Assembly (NCBI GenBank): GCA_003283685.1
Contig: QBWD01000014.1
Coordinates: forward strand, 1 to 21,728
Reading direction: 5' to 3'
Length of the DNA stretch: 21,728 nt
Source: Prochlorococcus sp. AG-315-D17
GTDB lineage: Bacteria; Cyanobacteriota; Cyanobacteriia; PCC-6307; Cyanobiaceae
In this document: positions 16,519-21,728 of the stretch, in pieces
Layout of the letters: every line of letters begins with the position of its first letter
Numbering within the stretch: the first letter of the stretch is position 1
Position numbers and translations under genes: made by a program
The notes under the pieces: model-generated
Told to the model about the DNA's origin: nothing
Database searches by the model: none
The model's input: the letters and a program-made list of their open reading frames with translations, nothing else

Positions 16519-16866
16519 ATGGCTGGATTCGGACTACCAAATTTTGGACAACTGACAGATGCTTTTAAAAAAGCACAACAAATCCAACAAGATGCCCAAA
16601 AACTTCAAGAAGAACTAGAGATAATGGAGTTAGAGGGAAAGAATAATGATGGTAGAGCCAAAATATGGTTATCAGGGAATCAAAAGCCTTTACGAGTAGA
16701 AATTGATGCGTCCCTGCTATCGGAGAGTAAAGAAATAATTGAGGAGGCTTTCCTAGAAGCTCTAAAATCTGCTCATGAAGTGTCAACAACTACAATGAAA
16801 GAAAAAATGGAAGATCTAACAGGTGGGTTAAAACTCAATCTACCTGGAATGGGGACTGAGAATTGA
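16519..16866 (+). CDS. YbaB/EbfC-family nucleoid-associated protein
   Basis: A 115-aa protein with the YbaB layout: [31 protein letters not shown] (helix), a central beta part with [20 protein letters not shown], then a long helix and a Lys-rich/Gly tail. Family members are dimers that bind DNA, but their role is not settled in cyanobacteria. ATG at 16519 is preceded by AGGAAAA, a fair ribosome site. It is probably the third gene of the murC-murB unit. Its last 32 bp overlap the 3' end of rsgA on the other strand. Confidence 0.9.
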   Translation: MAGFGLPNFGQLTDAFKKAQQIQQDAQKLQEELEIMELEGKNNDGRAKIWLSGNQKPLRVEIDASLLSESKEIIEEAFLEALKSAHEVSTTTMKEKMEDLTGGLKLNLPGMGTEN

Positions 16867-17773
16867 TCATTTCTTCGATGTTTTCTCGATAAAAAGAATA
16901 TCTTTCCAAATCTTTATTAATCACACAACCTGGCTCGTCTCTATGCAAACAATTTCTAAATTTGCATGTTGCATTCATTAATTGATCTCGTAATTCAGGA
17001 AATAAAAAGGCAAAATTCAAAGGATCACTTACTATTTCTGGTCGATTAAAACCTGGCGTATCTGCGACAAGTGATCCATTGCCGACAGAAAAAAGTTCAA
17101 CATGGCGCGTAGTATTTATTCCTCTCTTTAATTTCTTCGAAACAGAAGAAGTAGGTAATGCAAGGTTTGGAATCAAATGATTAATCAAACTAGTCTTACC
17201 AACGCCAGAAGGTCCACAAAGAACTGATAATTCTGTGTGTCGAAGAATATCAAGCAATAAATCAATTCCTTCCATATCTTTGACAGATATAGCAATTGGG
17301 TTATATCCCCAGCGTTTTAATCTATCTTTATATGAATTCAACTTTTCTTTTCCAATCAAATCAATCTTTGTTAAAACTAATACTATATTTATATTTTTAT
17401 CTTCAGCTGTTATTAAAAAACGACTTGTTTGTCCAAGGTCAAATAAGGGTTCTTCAACAGAAATACAAACAGCAATTAAAGTTACGTTTGCAACAGCAGG
17501 ACGATTTAATAGACTTTGTCTTGGCTCTAGATTTGTAATTAAACCTCTTTCATTTTTCCAATCTATATAATCAACACATACTCTATCTCCTACATCTATA
17601 AATAAACCCTGATAATCTAATTTACTTCTACGAGTACATAATAATCTTTTATTCTGAAGATCTGATGCTAATAAATTAAACTTCAAATCTTTATTATCAA
17701 TTTCGACAATAAAAAAATTTGCTTTAAGAGCTACAACAATTCCTCTGAACTTATTAGACTTAGAATTATTCAC
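16835..17773 (-). CDS. rsgA: ribosome small-subunit-dependent GTPase A
   Basis: Circularly permuted GTPase that aids late 30S subunit maturation. N-terminal OB-fold (to about 95); G-motifs in permuted order: LTKIDLI (G4, 134-140), GPSGVGKTS (G1, 187-195), the [10 protein letters not shown] switch (G2, 219-228), DTPGF (G3, 238-242); C-terminal zinc site Cys270, Cys275, His277, Cys283. 312 aa, intact. The start is GTG at 17771-17773, overlapping the end of the TusA-like gene by 8 bp, and the C-terminus overlaps ybaB convergently by 32 bp. Last gene of the grpE-dnaJ-tusA-rsgA run. Confidence 0.95.
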   Translation of the reverse strand: MNNSKSNKFRGIVVALKANFFIVEIDNKDLKFNLLASDLQNKRLLCTRRSKLDYQGLFIDVGDRVCVDYIDWKNERGLITNLEPRQSLLNRPAVANVTLIAVCISVEEPLFDLGQTSRFLITAEDKNINIVLVLTKIDLIGKEKLNSYKDRLKRWGYNPIAISVKDMEGIDLLLDILRHTELSVLCGPSGVGKTSLINHLIPNLALPTSSVSKKLKRGINTTRHVELFSVGNGSLVADTPGFNRPEIVSDPLNFAFLFPELRDQLMNATCKFRNCLHRDEPGCVINKDLERYSFYRENIEEMINSQSPFQVD

Positions 17774-18020
17774 TGGATATTAATAAAGTAATCCAATTCG
17801 AATGCTTTTGTATTATTTTAACTTTATACCCTTTTTCTCTTAAACCCTCAACAACAGTTATTTCTGGTTCACCTATATCCAAATCTATTTTAAGGGACTC
17901 AGAAGAAGAAATATTTTCTAGAGACAAGCAACATTTGACAAAATTGATTGGGCATACAAAACCTCGAAGATCTAAATAATGATCAATCTTTTGATTGTTA
18001 TTTTCCAAATAACTTCCCAA
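17766..18020 (-). CDS. TusA/SirA-family sulfur-carrier-like protein
   Basis: The 84-aa product shows the family signature [14 protein letters not shown] with the sulfur-carrying Cys23, then the predicted beta-alpha-beta core. The second Pro of the usual CPxP motif is Asn here (CPIN), so sulfur transfer is plausible but not assured. Family members relay persulfide sulfur for tRNA thiolation and cofactor synthesis. The start is uncertain: TTG at 18020 overlaps the dnaJ end by 23 bp, and TTG at 18008 gives a shorter form. Either is translationally coupled to dnaJ; the stop overlaps rsgA by 8 bp. Confidence 0.82.
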   Translation of the reverse strand: MGSYLENNNQKIDHYLDLRGFVCPINFVKCCLSLENISSSESLKIDLDIGEPEITVVEGLREKGYKVKIIQKHSNWITLLISSE

Positions 18021-19128
18021 ATAAACCGCTCTTATAATGATGATATTGAGGACCGCGAGCAGAATAATGACTAGCCAACTTATTTAATAATTGCCTTTCA
18101 TTATCAGATAATTTAGTTGGAAGTTTAATTTTTACTAAAACCTGATGATCACCTCTAGCTACAGGATTACCAAGTTTTGGTATACCTTTATTTTCTAATA
18201 TAAGTATTGCATTAGGTTGAGTTCCTTCTGGAATTTCTAACTTAGTAGGTCCATCAACGGTTTCAATCTCAATAGTATCCCCTAATATTGCTTGTAAGTA
18301 ACTTACATTTACTTCAGACAAAATTGTCAACCCATCCCTCTTCAGAATGGGATGGGTTTTCACTTTTAAGAAAACATATAGATCTCCTGATGGAGCTCCC
18401 TTTAAGCCAGCATTTCCCTCTCCTGAAACTCTTAATCGAGTGCCACTATCTACCCCTGCTGGAATATTTATTCTGAGTTTCTTTCTTACTTGCTTAACTC
18501 CTTTACCGCCGCAAGAATTGCAGGGATCCTTAATTACTTGTCCACTCCCTCCACAATTTGGACATTCTGCAACTTGAGTAAAGCTTCCAAATGGAGTTCG
18601 AGTAGCCCTTCTTACTTGCCCAGCTCCACCACAAGTTGAACAAGTTATAGGGCCGCTTCCCTTTTTAGAACCTCCCCCTCGACATACATCACAAGTTTCT
18701 AAATGTGGAATTGTAATTTCTTTTTCTTCACCAAAAACAGCTTTCTCAAAATCAATAGTGAGGTCATAGCGTAAATCATCACCTTGTTGAGGTCCCCTCC
18801 GTTGCGGTCGAGCGCCTCCAGCCGCACCAGCCCCGCCAAATCCACTAAAAAAGGTCTCAAATAAATCTCCAAAACCGCCCATATCACCCATATCAGGCAT
18901 TCCAGCGGCCCCTCCTAACCCAGCTTCTCCAAATTGGTCATAACGAGAACGCTTTTGAGAATCACTTAAAACTTCATAAGCTTTTCCAATCTCTTTAAAC
19001 TTTTCCTCTGCGCCTGCTTCTTTATTTATATCAGGATGATACTTTCGAGCTTGCTGTCTATAAGCTCTTTTCAAAGTGTCAGCATCAGCATCTCTACTGA
19101 CCCCCAATAATTCGTAGAAATCAGCCAT
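17998..19128 (-). CDS. dnaJ: chaperone DnaJ (type I Hsp40)
   Basis: Delivers unfolded proteins to DnaK and stimulates its ATPase. J domain 1-70 with HPD at 31-33; Gly/Phe-rich region about 67-110; zinc domain with four CxxCxGxG-type pairs (Cys146/149, 163/166, 189/192, 203/206); C-terminal substrate-binding domain with [17 protein letters not shown] and [10 protein letters not shown]. 376 aa, so a complete type I DnaJ. 44 bp downstream of grpE in the same direction; the 3' end overlaps the TusA-like gene. No dnaK in the window. Confidence 0.97.
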   Translation of the reverse strand: MADFYELLGVSRDADADTLKRAYRQQARKYHPDINKEAGAEEKFKEIGKAYEVLSDSQKRSRYDQFGEAGLGGAAGMPDMGDMGGFGDLFETFFSGFGGAGAAGGARPQRRGPQQGDDLRYDLTIDFEKAVFGEEKEITIPHLETCDVCRGGGSKKGSGPITCSTCGGAGQVRRATRTPFGSFTQVAECPNCGGSGQVIKDPCNSCGGKGVKQVRKKLRINIPAGVDSGTRLRVSGEGNAGLKGAPSGDLYVFLKVKTHPILKRDGLTILSEVNVSYLQAILGDTIEIETVDGPTKLEIPEGTQPNAILILENKGIPKLGNPVARGDHQVLVKIKLPTKLSDNERQLLNKLASHYSARGPQYHHYKSGLFGKLFGK

Positions 19129-19172
19129 TAGACCAGTAAAAGCAATTCATTTCACATTGAAATACCATAAAG

Positions 19173-19946
19173 CTAATTCTCCTCTTTGGATGGATCTTCT
19201 AAAGAGTTCTTTTCTTCTTCTGAAGAAGAACTGTGTTCAGAAGCTTCTTGAATACTAGTTTTTGGCCCAGGACCCATAGAAACTTTGACTAATGCGTGTC
19301 TTAAGACACGTCCATTTAAGTGATATCCCCTCTGTAATTCTTCTGTGACAATATCCTCCGGTTTCTCATCACTAGGTTCTCTTAAAACTGCCTCATGCAA
19401 TGTGGGGTCAAACGTTTGATCAACTACTCGCATGGGAGCCACACCCAATTGCTTTAAAACCTCAACCAACTGTTTATAAAGTCCTTGATAGCTCCTATGC
19501 AATGCTTGGGCCTCTTCACCTTCAGGCGTTAATTGTTGCCTAGCTCTCTCAAAATTATCTACGACAGGAAGTATTTCGCTAAGAGTACTGCAAGTCAGTT
19601 GGATTTTTAAATCATCCTGATCACGTGACTGGCGCTTTCGAAAATTATCAAAATCAGCAGCTATTCTCATATATTGACTTTTTAAAGTCTCATGCTCTTT
19701 CTCTAATTGTTGCAGTCTTGCTTCGTTATCCGCAATTTGACTAGTTTGATCAGATTGAACATTTGCTTGATCATTTTCTTTATTTTCAGAACCGTTATCA
19801 AATTCTTTGTCAGAAACGCTAACGGATCCAGATGAGTCTAGAACTTCGTTATTTACATTAGAGCTGTCAGAACTTTCGTTAGATTCTTTCGCTGATGAAT
19901 TCTCTGGAGAAAATTCATTTTCTAAAGTTGGGTGTTCTGAATTCAT
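19173..19946 (-). CDS. grpE: nucleotide exchange factor GrpE
   Basis: Exchanges ADP for ATP on DnaK. The 257-aa product has a long acidic, Ser/Asn-rich N-terminal extension (1-75), a coiled-coil (about 76-135, [26 protein letters not shown]), the conserved [12 protein letters not shown] and the C-terminal beta wing ([35 protein letters not shown]), then another acidic Ser/Glu tail (about 230-257). Both tails look disordered. No CIRCE (HrcA) operator is seen in the 87-bp spacer upstream, so heat control, if any, is by another route. Confidence 0.96.
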   Translation of the reverse strand: MNSEHPTLENEFSPENSSAKESNESSDSSNVNNEVLDSSGSVSVSDKEFDNGSENKENDQANVQSDQTSQIADNEARLQQLEKEHETLKSQYMRIAADFDNFRKRQSRDQDDLKIQLTCSTLSEILPVVDNFERARQQLTPEGEEAQALHRSYQGLYKQLVEVLKQLGVAPMRVVDQTFDPTLHEAVLREPSDEKPEDIVTEELQRGYHLNGRVLRHALVKVSMGPGPKTSIQEASEHSSSSEEEKNSLEDPSKEEN

Positions 19947-20033
19947 ATATTTATATGATTACATACACATGTTGCAATCAAATAGGTTTTTTGCACAAGT
20001 TACGGAAGCCCACACCTCTTCTAATTAAACAAC

Positions 20034-20519
20034 TCAAGTTTCTACTCGAAATATAAGCGCGACTCCATTGTTGCAATAGCGTTTTCCCGTCGGTCTTGGG
20101 CCATCATTGAAAACATGTCCTTGATGTCCACCACAACGATGACAATGATATTCAGTACGAGGGACAATCAATTTAAAATCTGTTTTTGTATCAATTGCAT
20201 TTGGTAAATGGTCCCAAAAGCTAGGCCATCCCGTACCACTATCAAATTTTGTTATTGATGCAAATAAAGGCAAATTGCAGCCTGCGCAATCAAAAGTTCC
20301 TTTTCGTTTTTCATCGTTGTAACTACTGGAAAAAGGACGCTCTGTTCCTTCTTTACGCAAAACCTTGTATGCCTCGTCAGATAAACGCTTTTCCCAATCT
20401 GTATTAGTTAAGGACATGAAATCATCCATAGGTGCTGAAGCTGCATTAATAACCTTTGGTTTGATCATAAAACCTATAAGACTATTGAGAAAACCAATCA
20501 TTAAGAAGCGACGTTTCAA
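20034..20519 (-). CDS. msrB: peptide-methionine (R)-S-oxide reductase, probably exported
   Basis: Reduces methionine-R-sulfoxide in proteins. The MsrB core is complete: zinc ligands Cys78/Cys81 (CAGC) and Cys126/Cys129 (CHRC), GTGWPSFW, HCHRCGGHQGHVFNDGP and catalytic RYCNN (Cys149). The N-terminus MKRRFLMIG, followed by a hydrophobic stretch and NAASA near residue 29, looks like a twin-arginine signal peptide, implying action outside the cytosol. 161 aa, of which about 130 are the domain. It is upstream of grpE in the same direction (87-bp gap) and divergent from the Dus gene. Confidence 0.93.
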   Translation of the reverse strand: MKRRFLMIGFLNSLIGFMIKPKVINAASAPMDDFMSLTNTDWEKRLSDEAYKVLRKEGTERPFSSSYNDEKRKGTFDCAGCNLPLFASITKFDSGTGWPSFWDHLPNAIDTKTDFKLIVPRTEYHCHRCGGHQGHVFNDGPRPTGKRYCNNGVALIFRVET

Positions 20520-20593
20520 AGAATTTTTTTAATTACCATAACAATAATAAAATTATTTTAGAAAATGGAAGACATGAAATTAGTAATCAACTA

Positions 20594-21601
20594 ATGATCT
20601 CTAAATCATTGAACAAAAAAGCAAAAAATAAATATCTATTAAGCATTGCCCCAATGATGGATTGCACCGACAGACACTTCCGTGTCTTGATGCGTCAAAT
20701 CACGAACAAAGCACTCTTATATACAGAAATGGTTGTAGCTAAGGCTCTTCACTACAGCACAAAAAGAGAAAAATTATTAGGCTTTGATCCAATTGAGCAT
20801 CCAATTTCACTACAGCTTGGGGGTGATGATCCATCTCTTTTATCAGAAGCAGCAGAAATGGCGGAAGATTGGGGTTATGACGAAATAAATCTGAATATTG
20901 GATGTCCTAGTCCGAAAGTAAAAGCAGGAAATTTTGGAGCTTGTTTGATGGCTCATCCTGATATTGTCGCTAAATGTATAGAGAGAATGAAGAAGTCAAC
21001 TAATCTACCTATTACTGTAAAACATAGACTTGGAATTGATAACCTAGATAGTGATTCGTATCTTTTAGAATTTGTTGATCGTTTATCAATGGCTGGAGCA
21101 GATAGATTTATAATTCACGCTAGAAAAGCTTGGCTAAAAGGTTTAAATCCTAAGCAAAATCGTACAATTCCTCCTCTTCAATATGAAAGAGTTAGTAAAC
21201 TCAAAGAAAAAAGACCTGATTTAATTATTGAACTAAATGGTGGATTAAAAAATATAGATGACTGCATTAAAGCTCTTAAAATATGCGATGGAGCCATGGT
21301 TGGAAGGGCAGCATACGATCATCCTTTGATTTGGAATACGATAGATTCTAAAATTTTTGGTGAAAATAAAAAATTAATTTCCACTTCAATAATAATTAAA
21401 CAAATTATTCCCTATGCCGAAAAAAATTTAAAAAATAATGGATGTCTTTGGGATATTTCCAAACATATTTTAAAATTAATAGAAAAGATACCTGGTGCAA
21501 AATTTATCAGACAAGAATTAAGTGAAAAATCGCAAAAAAAGAATGCAGATTTATCAGTTTTAGAAAATATTGCCCAGCAACTGGAAGCTACTGGGCACTA
21601 A
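20594..21601 (+). CDS. tRNA-dihydrouridine synthase, DusA type
   Basis: FMN-dependent enzyme that reduces uridines in the tRNA D-loop with NADPH. Motifs: LSIAPMMDCTDRHFR (16-30), LYTEMVVAKAL, NLNIGCPSPKVKAGNFGACLM with catalytic Cys104, VKHRLGID, and HARKAWLKGLNPKQNR, which is diagnostic for DusA rather than DusB or DusC. Ends with ELNGGL and GAMVGRAAYDHP (phosphate binding). 335 aa, intact. The usual MDWTDRHFR reads MDCTDRHFR here. The stop is 15 bp from the convergent stop of the RNA-binding protein gene. Confidence 0.93.
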   Translation: MISKSLNKKAKNKYLLSIAPMMDCTDRHFRVLMRQITNKALLYTEMVVAKALHYSTKREKLLGFDPIEHPISLQLGGDDPSLLSEAAEMAEDWGYDEINLNIGCPSPKVKAGNFGACLMAHPDIVAKCIERMKKSTNLPITVKHRLGIDNLDSDSYLLEFVDRLSMAGADRFIIHARKAWLKGLNPKQNRTIPPLQYERVSKLKEKRPDLIIELNGGLKNIDDCIKALKICDGAMVGRAAYDHPLIWNTIDSKIFGENKKLISTSIIIKQIIPYAEKNLKNNGCLWDISKHILKLIEKIPGAKFIRQELSEKSQKKNADLSVLENIAQQLEATGH

Positions 21602-21616
21602 GTAAAAAATAAATTT

Positions 21617-21728
21617 CTAAGTTTCTGCGCCACCATATTCTGCAGAAGACTCATCTGAGCCCTCAGGAGAACCTCCTCTTCTTCTTCTGCTTCGGCCTTG
21701 GTCAAAACCACTCGCATCTTCCGTAGAT
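21617..21728 (-). CDS. C-terminal tail of RRM-type RNA-binding protein (5' end outside window)
   Basis: A minus-strand frame is open from the window end to TAG at 21617-21619 and encodes the last 36 residues: an acidic/Gly stretch, GRSRRRRGG, then SPEGSDESSAEYGGAET. This Arg/Gly/Ser composition with a YGG ending matches the low-complexity tails of picocyanobacterial RRM (Rbp-type) proteins. The RRM itself is outside the window, so the call rests on the tail alone. Confidence 0.6.
   Translation of the reverse strand, partial: STEDASGFDQGRSRRRRGGSPEGSDESSAEYGGAET

Noticed and set aside
17235..17570. 111-codon plus-strand ORF within rsgA
   Set aside because: Antisense to the GTPase domain; rsgA motifs are intact on the other strand.
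18288..18577. Plus-strand ORFs within dnaJ
   Set aside because: Shadows of the conserved dnaJ zinc-domain coding sequence; no ribosome sites and unlike any protein.
19947..19990. TTGCAA-N16-TATAAA promoter directly upstream of grpE
   Set aside because: The -10 would lie three bases from the ATG, so transcription would start inside or after the start codon.
1..21728. CRISPR array, toxin-antitoxin pair, transposase, integrase or restriction system
   Set aside because: The only tandem repeats are the TPR-coding units without spacers; no such protein families are recognisable on either strand apart from the lone HNH protein.

Overview
The window looks like the chromosome of a low-GC marine picocyanobacterium, most probably Prochlorococcus (I cannot fix the strain or clade). 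The basis is protein-level resemblance: a Gap2-type GAPDH, a CYP38/TLP40-like lumenal cyclophilin, a cyanobacterial-type CbiD, an arginine- and glycine-rich RNA-binding-protein tail, and short AT-rich intergenic DNA. These were recognised by reading the translations; no database search was possible.

Layout. (1) Positions 1-1663 are the accessory-looking part. They hold the 3' end of a gene with near-identical 102-bp TPR repeats fused to an SGNH-hydrolase-like domain, then a coding remnant that resembles the end of another protein, then about 200 bp of non-coding DNA with possible RNA structure. (2) Positions 1664-5703 hold guaA and cbiD on the minus strand, and a class V aminotransferase divergent from cbiD. 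(3) Positions 5704-7615 are sparse. They hold a 62-aa conserved-looking protein, an exported two-cysteine protein, a stand-alone HNH nuclease-like protein, and a small ORF interrupted by TGA. (4) Positions 7616-12941 hold a YeeZ-like SDR protein and pdxA (plus), efp-accB (minus, ATGA overlap), and a secreted cyclophilin followed by thiL (plus). (5) Positions 12943-16866 hold gap2 (minus), then murC-murB-ybaB (plus). The gap2/murC divergent spacer carries a perfect inverted repeat and a hairpin. (6) Positions 16835-19946 hold the minus-strand run grpE-dnaJ-tusA-like-rsgA; the last three overlap. (7) Positions 20034-21728 hold msrB (minus, probable Tat signal), a DusA-type tRNA-dihydrouridine synthase (plus), and the C-terminus of an RRM-type protein (minus) running off the window.

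Most genes are housekeeping: purine and cobalamin synthesis, amino-group transfer, vitamin B6 and thiamine cofactors, fatty-acid synthesis, translation, carbon fixation, cell wall, protein folding and repair, and tRNA modification. I found no CRISPR array, integrase, transposase, rRNA or intact tRNA. I see no convincing new multi-gene system. The points most worth following are the repeat-rich TPR/SGNH gene with its downstream remnant next to the guaA 3' end, the TGA-interrupted ORF after the HNH gene, and the structured spacer upstream of gap2.
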